Below, one piece after another: positions 6,896-13,157 of a stretch of 25,828 nt of DNA (position 1 is its first letter; the number at the start of each line of letters is the position of its first letter). The DNA is from a virus, in the IMG/VR virus record IMGVR_UViG_3300047457_000031, positions 1-25,828 of that record. One strand, 5' to 3'. Under the pieces are notes generated by a model. The model did no database searches and was not told where the DNA came from. It was given only the letters and a program-made list of their open reading frames with translations. The position numbers and the translations under genes were made by a program.

Positions 6896-7788
6896 TAGTA
6901 AGTTATGCTCCCACTTCCATTGAATTGATAAATGTGATATGAGCCTGATGTTGTGTAGGTAGGTGAACCTGTGGTTGAGGCTGCTGCAACAGTTGCTCGG
7001 ACAATAACTATACCTGAGCCACCATTACCACCTGTGCGGTTTGCTCCGCCACTTTGACTTCCAGCACCTCCGCCTCCACTTCCTGTATTAGCGGTTGCAT
7101 TTCCACCATTTGCACCATTACCACCTGCGCCTGCTCCTCCAGAACCTGCGGCACCACCAGTGCCACCTCTGGTTCCGCCTCCTCCACCACCTGCTCGTGT
7201 TACAGACGAGCCAGTTATTGAAGATGCTGAACCACTGCCACCATCTCCTCCATTATATGAAAACTGAGCATTTCCACCAGCAGCACCAGAACCTCCGCCG
7301 CCACCAGCGCTCCAATTCCAATCAGAACCACTGCTTCCATTACCGCCGTCATTACCTTGTCCAGACGGACTTGCAGAACCTCCGCCTTTAGTTTGAAGTC
7401 CAGCACCACCGCCACCTGAACCACCATTACTACCATTAGTTGCTTCATCGTTGACATAACTACCACCACCACCACCACCAGTGGATGTGATTGTAGAAAT
7501 TATAGAGTTGCTGCCATTAGCACCTTGACTATTTCCTGAAGGACCAGCACCTCCTGCACCTACGGTTACAGTGTAAGTCGTACCTTTTTCTAAAGATAAA
7601 TTGGTATTAGTTTTATAGCCACCAGCACCACCACCGCCTGCACCAATAGAAGTTGTACCACTACCACCACCACTACCACCACCTGCAATAACTAAATATT
7701 CAACCGTAACAGGAGGAGAATAAGCAGCATTACCAACAAGCAAACTAGACGGTGAGATAGTACCTGTCTTGTAACTTGTAATGGACAT
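6895..7788 (-). CDS. Glycine-rich adhesin-like tail protein, paralog A (297 aa)
   Basis: Same architecture as its downstream neighbour: N-terminal SYKTGTISPSSLLVGN (5-20), strand VEYLVIAGGGSGGG, glycine-rich core to about residue 255 with YTVTVGAGGAG, then SGIVIVRATV and a beta-rich end (STTGSPTYTTSGSY ... GSGSITY). The ends of the two proteins align well while the glycine-core loops differ in sequence and length, the pattern expected for a duplicated and diversified adhesin. TAATG overlaps on both sides. On the other strand these GGN-rich codons produce long meaningless Pro-rich open frames. Confidence 0.8.
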   Translation of the reverse strand: MSITSYKTGTISPSSLLVGNAAYSPPVTVEYLVIAGGGSGGGSGTTSIGAGGGGAGGYKTNTNLSLEKGTTYTVTVGAGGAGPSGNSQGANGSNSIISTITSTGGGGGGSYVNDEATNGSNGGSGGGGAGLQTKGGGSASPSGQGNDGGNGSSGSDWNWSAGGGGGSGAAGGNAQFSYNGGDGGSGSASSITGSSVTRAGGGGGGTRGGTGGAAGSGGAGAGGNGANGGNATANTGSGGGGAGSQSGGANRTGGNGGSGIVIVRATVAAASTTGSPTYTTSGSYHIYQFNGSGSITY

Positions 7789-8114
7789 TAGACGGAAGCC
7801 TCATCTCCAAACGCTGCGAAAGCAAGGTTAGCAGTTGAAGCGTATACTGAAATCACATCCGTTGCTGCAAGGGTTAGACCAACAGTAATCAGTGTAGAGT
7901 CAGATGCACCAACCGTAATGTCGTAACCAATATAGTGTTGGTTAGCAATAGAAGCACCAGCAGGGCGTACTGCGATACGAAATGTCGCAGCAGTAGCAGT
8001 AAGGTTAGCAACAGAGATTGTTGATACTACTGCTTCCTTTGCTGAAGGTACTGTGTATAGGGTTGTAAGTGTTGTCGCAGATGGGTTTGATTGCCCAAGG
8101 ACTTTTTTAGCCAT
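7788..8114 (-). CDS. Small beta-sandwich-like tail protein (108 aa)
   Basis: Short, soluble, beta-rich and low in charge. Pattern KVLGQSNPSATTLTTLYTVPS (3-23), AVVSTISVANLTATAATFRI and LTLAATDVISVYASTANL are typical of small phage proteins that accompany fibres. ATG follows AAGGAG in a 15-base gap after the large fibre gene, and the stop overlaps the next ATG (TAATG), so it begins a chain of five coupled genes (7788-5038 junctions). Probably a fibre cap, joint or decoration protein; the exact role is not known. Confidence 0.75.
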   Translation of the reverse strand: MAKKVLGQSNPSATTLTTLYTVPSAKEAVVSTISVANLTATAATFRIAVRPAGASIANQHYIGYDITVGASDSTLITVGLTLAATDVISVYASTANLAFAAFGDEASV

Positions 8115-8129
8115 TTAGATATTTCTCCT

Positions 8130-10040
8130 TTAAGCGCCCATCAGCATAAATACTGACGGTGTTGGGTCGGTTATAATTGCTGCCCACGATGCGGTTGTTC
8201 CGTTCGTAGTCAAATACTTTCCTGTGTTTCCAGTCTGGCTCGGTAGAGCATCTACTGTTGCCCATTTAACTCCGTCCGCCTGAGCGCTATCTGCCTGAAG
8301 GTATTGTCCATCAGTTCCTACTGACTGAGCAGAATAAGTTCCGCTACCAGTACCTACAAGTATAACACCCTTGGCTGTGTACTCCGCCTTAGGCACAGCA
8401 GCATTGGCTGTAGTCTGAGCAGATGATGCAGCAGTATTGGCTGTGTTAGCCAAGTCATATGCTGACTTAACTGAGTTAGGTGTAGCAGCAGTTGTGACAG
8501 ATGTGCTAGCAGTAGAGTCAGTAAGTTGTACCGCACCTGACTGTGATGTAGTCGCTGCTTGGATTGAGATAGTTACATCTCCACCTGTGCCCCCACCTGT
8601 AATCGGAGAGGTTACATTAACTGCCGTGATGTCACCTGTCTGAGGAGCAATCCACGCAAGTCCTGTTGCTGTTGCTGAGTTAACACTTAAGACATAACCA
8701 TTAGTTGAAGCAACTGTGAGTTGGTCAAAGGCTTGTGCTCCTGTACCTACTAGTAAATCTCCCTTTGCATCAAAGGAAGCAGCAACTGCAGCAGCAGCGC
8801 TGGCTGCACTCACAGCAGCAGAGTTAGCAGAAGTTAGAGCAGATGAAGCAGATGTGCTTGCGCTAGCAGCAGAGGTAGCAGCAGCAGTTGCACTGGCTGC
8901 AGCAGATGTTGCAGATGTTGCAGCAGCACTTGCTGATGTAGCCGAAGCAGTTGCTGAGTTGGCTGCAGATGTAGCAGATGTGCTGGCTGAGTTAGCGCTA
9001 GTTAAAGCAGATGAGGCTGAAGTTGCCGCTGAGGTAGCCGATGTGGCAGCAGCGGCAGCAGAGTTAGAAGCCGTAGTAGCAGAGGCTGAAGCACTTGTTG
9101 CGCTAGTTGCTGCTGCAGTCGCAGAAGCCGCTGCAGAGGTTGCAGAGGTGGCTGCTGCTGTGGCTGAGGTAGATGCACTGTTGGCGCTAGTAAGGGCGCT
9201 AGAAGCGCTTGTAGAGGCGCTAGAGGCACTCGTAGCGGCAGAAGCCGCACTAGTAGCAGCCGATGCTGCTGAGGTTGCTGCAGCCGTTGCTGAGCCTAGA
9301 ATGCTATCTACATAATCTTTAGGGGTAGCAGATGATGAAATCATTCCTGCTGAGGACAGACCTGTAATTGTTGGCGTACCTGATATTACAGGGCTCGTCA
9401 AGGTTTTATTTGTCAGTGTCTGTGTGGCGTCAACAATGACTACCGTACCTGTGGTATTAGGCAGGGTGATTGTATTGTCCTGTGTTGGGTCAACTACAGT
9501 CAGGGTTGTCTCATAGGCATCTGCTGTAGTACCTTCAAACACGAGGACAGCACCAGCTGAAGCTGTGCCTGTAATCGTTGGGTCAGAAATTGTTGGAGAG
9601 GTAAGGGTTTTGTTGGTAAGAGTTTGTGTCTTGAGGGTACCTACAACAACGCCTTCGCCTGAACCGATACCATGCATTGTGTGACCAGAGCCACTACCGT
9701 CATTGTAGTAAGCATCTGATTCTGCATGGAGGTTAGCATCGCGGAAGTCACGGCCGATGGCCATGTGGCGAACTACTGCACCTGCTGAGTGTTCCTGTGC
9801 CGATGAGCCGTCAATGGCACGAGTAATCGTAAAGGTATTAGTGGCAACCGCCGTGGCATCTACGATTTCTTCAAGAGCTGTGTCTGGGTCGATGACCAAT
9901 GTAAAGGTACGACCAGATGGGATTGTAACACCGCCTAACAATGTGGTACCTGATACAACTGTCATCGAGGTAGCACCCGATGTAATTGTTCCAGTCAGCG
10001 TAGTTTGCTGAGAGCGGGACGAGTATTGGCGAGTTGTCAT
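8130..10040 (-). CDS. Long tail fibre protein with Ala/Ser/Thr repeat shaft (636 aa)
   Basis: Fibre protein with clear modules. Residues 1-110: virion-proximal beta domain (TLTGTITSGATSMTVVSG ... TFTITRAIDGSSAQEHSAG, then HMAIGRDFRDANLHAE). Residues 130-240: two copies of a TQTLTNKTLTSP block separated by strands. Residues about 250-421: shaft of Ala/Ser/Thr repeats, mostly variations on SAtsAAtSA. Then SFDAKGDLLVGTGAQAF, and SGAVQLTDSTASTSVTTAAT, which resembles the short repeat of phage fibre proteins (Phage_fiber_2 type), and a C-terminal tip with KGVILVGTGSGTY. AGGAA is upstream of ATG. Probably a trimer that binds the host; the small proteins downstream may be its tip partners. Confidence 0.85.
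   Translation of the reverse strand: MTTRQYSSRSQQTTLTGTITSGATSMTVVSGTTLLGGVTIPSGRTFTLVIDPDTALEEIVDATAVATNTFTITRAIDGSSAQEHSAGAVVRHMAIGRDFRDANLHAESDAYYNDGSGSGHTMHGIGSGEGVVVGTLKTQTLTNKTLTSPTISDPTITGTASAGAVLVFEGTTADAYETTLTVVDPTQDNTITLPNTTGTVVIVDATQTLTNKTLTSPVISGTPTITGLSSAGMISSSATPKDYVDSILGSATAAATSAASAATSAASAATSASSASTSASSALTSANSASTSATAAATSATSAAASATAAATSATSASASATTASNSAAAAATSATSAATSASSALTSANSASTSATSAANSATASATSASAAATSATSAAASATAAATSAASASTSASSALTSANSAAVSAASAAAAVAASFDAKGDLLVGTGAQAFDQLTVASTNGYVLSVNSATATGLAWIAPQTGDITAVNVTSPITGGGTGGDVTISIQAATTSQSGAVQLTDSTASTSVTTAATPNSVKSAYDLANTANTAASSAQTTANAAVPKAEYTAKGVILVGTGSGTYSAQSVGTDGQYLQADSAQADGVKWATVDALPSQTGNTGKYLTTNGTTASWAAIITDPTPSVFMLMGA
8775..9293 (-). repeat. Degenerate Ala/Ser/Thr-coding repeat array in the tail fibre gene
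   Basis: About 170 codons using almost only Ala, Ser and Thr (with rare Asn, Leu and Val). The plus strand shows it as recurring gcagatgttgca / gcagaggttgca / gctgagttagc-like units with period near 12-21 bases. Longer copies recur, for example the peptide SASSALTSANSASTSAT occurs more than once. Such arrays form extended helical or coiled shafts and can change length by recombination. Confidence 0.8.
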
Positions 10041-10048
10041 TTAGGTTC

Positions 10049-10975
10049 CTATCGGCTGTAGTGAACTCGGGTTGGGAATTGACCCTGGAAGGCTGATATT
10101 TCTTCTTTAAGTCTTTGTTGATATAGTGCATAGATTTGACGAGCAGCGGAGTTGGCAGAGCCAAAGGAGCGCTTAGCGTCAATCTCATCAGCTTGTGGAG
10201 CAATCTGGCTAGCACGAGCTGGGTCAAGATAAGTCAGTAGTCGGTATGCTGTACCAAGAATTATAACATCTCGTACAGTCTCAGAGTATCCTGTGGTTGT
10301 TGTAAACACATCAGATGTACTTGACATTGCTGTAGGTTGCTTGAGGTAATTAACTTTTACTGTTCGTCCAGCAGTAATATAATCACCAATGGTAACTGTC
10401 TGGGCATCGTTGCCCCATGTAGCAGATTCAGCCTTGGCGTCCCATGACCAACGGCGAACCGGAATCCACTCTTGGCTTGGCCCGATATCCTGCCATGACA
10501 TACTTAATATATTTTCAATAAGACTTCCACCGCTATCAGATACTTCATAAGTTGTTACTGATGGGTTGAAGGTAAAGGTTGTTTGTCCAATGACAAGTAG
10601 CTGTGTACCCACAGCACGGATTGTGTCATTGATAGCACGCTTGATAACATAGCGTGGGAAGATTGGAGAGATAGTAATCTTAGCATCAACAGCGTGCGTA
10701 GCAGCGGTGGTACCTAAATATCCTCGTCCGTATGGGGCAATGGTTGCTGTGTTACCTACACGGTCAAAGGAGGATACCCACATCAATTCCTCGTCAACTT
10801 CAATGATACCCTTACCCAAGTCTTGAGTAGAGCCTAAGCTAAGAATCGTTGGCGAGGAACTAGGAGAAGTTAATGTGGTAACTGCAGCTGTAAGGTATGT
10901 GCTTCTGTCCTGCTGATAGGTATATCCTGAGAGGTTAATCAAAACCTCATCAATCATTTGGTTAAGTGTTGTCAC
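10049..10975 (-). CDS. Head-tail adaptor / tail tubular protein A-like (308 aa)
   Basis: Probable adaptor joining portal and tail. N-terminal helix TLNQMIDEVLINLSGY; then a beta insert (about 25-105: IIEVDEELMWVSSFDR, TATIAPYGRGYLGTTAATHA); then FPRYVIKRAINDTIRAV, a central beta part (120-225), and two C-terminal helices (ETVRDVIILGTAYRLLTYL and AARQIYALYQQRLKEEI), ending FPTRVHYSR. Helices at both ends with a beta part between them is the plan of podovirus adaptors such as T7 gp11 or P22 gp4; no sequence identity is claimed. It follows the small head-proximal genes with ATGA overlap and precedes the fibre gene, the right location for a neck protein. Confidence 0.62.
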   Translation of the reverse strand: MTTLNQMIDEVLINLSGYTYQQDRSTYLTAAVTTLTSPSSSPTILSLGSTQDLGKGIIEVDEELMWVSSFDRVGNTATIAPYGRGYLGTTAATHAVDAKITISPIFPRYVIKRAINDTIRAVGTQLLVIGQTTFTFNPSVTTYEVSDSGGSLIENILSMSWQDIGPSQEWIPVRRWSWDAKAESATWGNDAQTVTIGDYITAGRTVKVNYLKQPTAMSSTSDVFTTTTGYSETVRDVIILGTAYRLLTYLDPARASQIAPQADEIDAKRSFGSANSAARQIYALYQQRLKEEISAFQGQFPTRVHYSR

Positions 10976-11247
10976 AGGTTAATGCTCCTTAAAGCGTCAG
11001 TCGGTGATAAGTCTGTTGTTCCTGCAAGTTCATTGCAGATACCGCCAAGTGCCTTATAATCATCAGGCTGACGGTTAGCGTCTGCTTTCTTATTAAGAGC
11101 ACCAATCAAGGCTAGGCCCGTAGTTCCAGCATACACATTGGCAGCTTGAGTAGGTGCAACATATGCACTAATTGCCGGATATGTCCCACCATTAGCCAAG
11201 CGATTGAGTTCGCTAGTAAATGAACTACCTGCTGTTCCTGTCGCCAT
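10972..11247 (-). CDS. Conserved actinophage-type hypothetical protein (91 aa)
   Basis: Pattern MATGTAGSSFTSELNRLAN, then AANVYAGTTGLALIGALN, DYKALGGICNELAGTTDL and the end DALRSI. I recognise this family from actinobacteriophage genomes, where it lies between capsid and tail genes; its function is not known to me. Mostly helical by composition, no membrane segment. TAATG overlap with the upstream gene and ATGA with the adaptor downstream, so it is probably made with the adaptor and may be part of the neck. Confidence 0.8.
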   Translation of the reverse strand: MATGTAGSSFTSELNRLANGGTYPAISAYVAPTQAANVYAGTTGLALIGALNKKADANRQPDDYKALGGICNELAGTTDLSPTDALRSINL

Positions 11248-11642
11248 TATCTATACCTCGAAGTTTTCTTTGCTATTGATTTAGGTTGCTTGGAGAATTG
11301 CTTACCCTTACGCAAGTCTTCTCGTTTCTTTTCTGAAGTCTTAGCATACTCAGCTGCTGACAACTTCTCACGAGCTTTCTTAGGAAGGTAACGCTCACCT
11401 GTAGCCTTAGAGCCTTGTGTGCTAGGCTTACCTGACTTAGTGCCCCAGTCTTCTTTAGTCCACTTGGACAAAGACTTCTGCTTGCTGGTCTTGCTACCTG
11501 TGTAACCACCACCAGCCTTCTTATATTCTTGGGCTACTATCTGTGCTTTACGAGCAGACCATTGACCAGCCTTGCCACCTTTTGTCCCAGCAAGTACACG
11601 GTTCTTGATACGCTCACGCAGTTCAGGTTTGGTGTATGACAT
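11247..11642 (-). CDS. Basic DUF5872-like protein (131 aa)
   Basis: Strongly basic protein. Visible pattern: SYTKPELRERIKNRVLAGTK (2-21), AGQWSARKAQIVAQEYKKAG, SLSKWTKEDWGTKSGKPS, then GERYLPKKAREKLSAAEYA, KKREDLRKGKQFSKQP and a Lys/Arg end. The 'W..EDW.TK ... ERYLPKKAR..L...EY' part matches what I recall of DUF5872, a family of unknown function in phages and large DNA viruses. I choose ATG at 11640-11642, which gives TAATG with the upstream stop, over a GTG two codons earlier. It belongs to a run of small basic genes. Confidence 0.78.
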   Translation of the reverse strand: MSYTKPELRERIKNRVLAGTKGGKAGQWSARKAQIVAQEYKKAGGGYTGSKTSKQKSLSKWTKEDWGTKSGKPSTQGSKATGERYLPKKAREKLSAAEYAKTSEKKREDLRKGKQFSKQPKSIAKKTSRYR

Positions 11643-11947
11643 TACCACTTAACCTTATCTGCCCAGTAAGCTGCACTCATCTTGCCTTTAGCAATATTCT
11701 TTGAATGGCGTGCCTTGAAAGATGCACGCTTCTTTTTCATTCTGTCAGACTCTCCAGCTTTAGGAGCACCTGCAGTCTTAGCGCCTTGCTCACCGAAACG
11801 GATAGTCTTTACTTTGTCCCCGACTTTAGCCACAACGACATGTGACTTCTTAGGATGGTTGGGAGTACGCTTAGGCTTGTTAAAACCTGAGACTCCAGCA
11901 CGAGCTAACCGTGGGTCACGCTTGCTTTTGTTTTCCATACTCCCCAT
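11642..11947 (-). CDS. Small basic phage protein with SFKARHxKNI motif (101 aa)
   Basis: Basic protein of unknown function. After a Lys/Arg/Pro-rich start (RDPRLARAGVSGFNKPKR) comes a beta block HVVVAKVGDKVKTIRFGEQG (36-55) and a C-terminal motif KKKRASFKARHSKNIAKGKM followed by SAAYWADKVKW. The last motif is widespread in phage proteins from aquatic metagenomes. ATG 11945-11947 is preceded by AGGAAAGT; another ATG three codons later is possible. It overlaps the upstream 47-aa gene by 32 bases in another frame. Perhaps virion- or DNA-associated given its charge, but this is not shown. Confidence 0.8.
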   Translation of the reverse strand: MGSMENKSKRDPRLARAGVSGFNKPKRTPNHPKKSHVVVAKVGDKVKTIRFGEQGAKTAGAPKAGESDRMKKKRASFKARHSKNIAKGKMSAAYWADKVKW

Positions 11948-12059
11948 ACTTTCCTAGAACCGCTCGGATTCTACCATCTTTACGAAGTTTTACTACCATG
12001 CCATCTTTAATTTGAATCGGGTTGAATCTACGGTGTGGCTTGTATTTACCCGAAGACAT
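11916..12059 (-). CDS. Small basic hypothetical protein (47 aa)
   Basis: Short gene filling the space between two others, in a reading frame that continues the chain: its ATG overlaps the TAA of the upstream gene (TAATG) and it stops TGA inside the next gene. Protein begins MSSGKYKPHRRFNPIQIKDG and continues MVVKLRKDGRIRAVLGKYG. The block 'GMVVKLRKDGRIRAV' looks like a small beta-hairpin fold. Unknown function. Support is the tight coupling, the lack of any other gene here and a composition like its neighbours. Confidence 0.65.
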   Translation of the reverse strand: MSSGKYKPHRRFNPIQIKDGMVVKLRKDGRIRAVLGKYGEYGKQKQA

Positions 12060-12217
12060 TACTTTTTCTTCTTAGCCATACCTGCTTGTGACAATGCAAT
12101 TGCCACAGCTTGCTTCTTAGACTTTACTTTCTTGGAAGACTTACCAATGTTAAGCTCGCCCTTTTTGAACTCGCGCATAACCTTGGATACTTTCTTTTGC
12201 TTAGCAGTCTTCTTCAT
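12059..12217 (-). CDS. DUF6496-like small basic protein (52 aa)
   Basis: Protein with the visible pattern KVMREFKKGELNIGKSSKKV (12-31) followed by SKKQAVAIALSQAGM and a poly-Lys end. This 'VMxEFKxGxLxxGxxxKxVxxxKQAxAIALSxAG' layout is what I know as DUF6496, a small family common in phages and metagenomes, function unknown. ATG overlaps the upstream stop as ATGA, and its own TAA overlaps the next ATG. Too short for many gene callers, yet a real gene by family pattern and coupling. Confidence 0.8.
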   Translation of the reverse strand: MKKTAKQKKVSKVMREFKKGELNIGKSSKKVKSKKQAVAIALSQAGMAKKKK

Positions 12218-12393
12218 TTCTTCTTGCTCTTCTTCTCAATCAGGTTGCCGTTCTTATCATAACGACGGCCCTGGAATAGAGCTCCGTAGAACTGACCAAC
12301 ATTCTCTTCTGTTCTACTGGAATCCCATGTAGCATATTCTTTCGCTACATTAGCCACATACTTAGCGGCTCTTCCGTATACGCTACCTGCCAT
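12214..12393 (-). CDS. Small hypothetical protein (59 aa)
   Basis: ATG immediately follows the TAA of the 95-aa gene; stop TGA overlaps the next start as ATGA. The protein begins MAGSVYGRAAKYVANVAKEY, has WDSSRTEENVGQFYGALFQG in the middle and ends in a basic tail (GRRYDKNGNLIEKKSKKK region). The middle part 'GQFYGALFQGRRYD' is likely the folded core; the Lys tail resembles the other small proteins here. Not recognised; probably part of the same basic-protein group. Confidence 0.75.
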   Translation of the reverse strand: MAGSVYGRAAKYVANVAKEYATWDSSRTEENVGQFYGALFQGRRYDKNGNLIEKKSKKK

Positions 12394-12681
12394 TTATTTA
12401 TTATCCTTTATGCGTTTTTCACGGTCAAGTTTTTTCTGAATTTTATCAAGGCGTTCGTAGTAAGCGCGGTCTTCATTGTAGTTAACTACTGGGTCACCGC
12501 TCCAACTTGTTGGTATACCCTGTTCTTCTAACCATTTGTAAAGTTTATCAACATTACTTTGGTCATTAAAACCTTTGCGCCCACGAAGTTTAGCGCTTGC
12601 AGACTTTTCGGCACGACGAGATTTCTCCGCAGCTGAAAGCTTTTGGAAATCTGCTCCTGCTTTTTTTCCTAGCTGAGCCAT
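12394..12681 (-). CDS. Basic helical hypothetical protein (95 aa)
   Basis: Highly charged and probably helical: N-terminus AQLGKKAGADFQKLSAAEKS, basic patch SRRAEKSASAKLRGRKG (21-37), a central part VDKLYKWLEEQGIPTSWSGD and a C-terminal helix YYERLDKIQKKLDREKRIKD. Starts one base after the upstream stop and stops directly before the next ATG. No recognised domain. Its position behind the capsid gene and its charge suggest a head-associated role, but that is only inference. Confidence 0.75.
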   Translation of the reverse strand: MAQLGKKAGADFQKLSAAEKSRRAEKSASAKLRGRKGFNDQSNVDKLYKWLEEQGIPTSWSGDPVVNYNEDRAYYERLDKIQKKLDREKRIKDNK

Positions 12682-12682
12682 G

Positions 12683-12844
12683 TTACTTCTTCTTTCCCAT
12701 TTTCTTCATTGGCTTCTTAGCAGCTTTTGTCTTGGACTTCATCATCATTGCTTTTTCTTCCATCTTTTCAGCCTTAGCATACATCTTAGCTGCCTTCTTA
12801 CCCTTGGCTGTATATGGGAATTTCTTTTCGCCTACTTTTGGCAT
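12683..12844 (-). CDS. Very Lys/Met-rich small protein (53 aa)
   Basis: Found by reading the gap between the 103-aa and 95-aa genes. ATG at 12842-12844 with AGGAG in the end of the upstream gene; stop TAA 12683-12685. The N-terminus MPKVGEKKFPYTAKGKKAAK is a pattern I know from many phages (small 'MPKVG-K-FPYT-KGK' proteins); the rest is low complexity with AKMYAKAEKMEEKAMMMKSK. About 20 of 53 residues are Lys and 8 are Met. Function unknown; such a polycation might sit with DNA or RNA or in the virion. Confidence 0.78.
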   Translation of the reverse strand: MPKVGEKKFPYTAKGKKAAKMYAKAEKMEEKAMMMKSKTKAAKKPMKKMGKKK

Positions 12845-12845
12845 G

Positions 12846-13157
12846 TTATACTCCTAGTTCTTTCATTACCGCTGCTGATTTTTTATTGATTGCTGTAGCC
12901 GGAGGCATCTTGCCAGCATCATATGCTTTGCCTAATGTCTCACTAGCCTTTACCGCTTCCTGAATCTTCTTCATGGAAGTTCCTGCTGGTTGAATGCCTT
13001 GTGCTCTAGCTTCTTTGTAGGCATCCAATTCTTTGTTAAACGCTTTGTTAGTCATCTGTTTACGACTGTCAGCGTCTCCTGCGTTCATCTGTATGCTCAG
13101 GCCCTTGCACCCAAAGCAGCCGTCCACCGGCTCAGGATGATGTTCCCAATGTTTCAT
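12846..13157 (-). CDS. Conserved small protein with HWEH...CFGC putative metal site (103 aa)
   Basis: N-terminus KHWEHHPEPVDGCFGCKGLS: His3, His6 or His7, Cys14 and Cys17 could bind one metal ion. The rest is helical (AFNKELDAYKEARAQGIQPAG, then KKIQEAVKASETLGKAYDAG) and ends in AVMKELGV. Similar 'VxGCFGCK' proteins occur behind capsid genes of actinophages; their role is unknown to me. ATG overlaps the upstream TGA (ATGA). The stop is one base before the next start. Probably a head or neck accessory protein. Confidence 0.8.
   Translation of the reverse strand: MKHWEHHPEPVDGCFGCKGLSIQMNAGDADSRKQMTNKAFNKELDAYKEARAQGIQPAGTSMKKIQEAVKASETLGKAYDAGKMPPATAINKKSAAVMKELGV

Noticed and set aside
6436-7478. 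Additional minus- and plus-strand frames in the glycine-rich genes (Val/Leu/Met-rich, Pro- or His-rich)
   Set aside because: They are frame-shifted or complementary readings of GGN-rich codons; composition is an artefact of the glycine runs.
9002-9250. Leu/Pro/Gln-rich minus-strand frame within the fibre repeat
   Set aside because: Out-of-frame reading of the repeat with no Shine-Dalgarno and implausible composition.
8775-9293. CRISPR-like array
   Set aside because: Repeat units are degenerate, directly adjacent, without unique spacers, and keep one long reading frame.
8716-9315. Plus-strand open frame of 199 codons opposite the fibre shaft
   Set aside because: Its Ala/Val/Glu/Leu repeats are just the complement of the Ala/Ser/Thr-coding repeats on the minus strand; it lies antisense within the well-supported fibre gene.
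9871-10227. Minus-strand frame spanning the end of the adaptor gene and the start of the fibre gene
   Set aside because: Crosses two real genes in another frame, and its translation has no coherent pattern.
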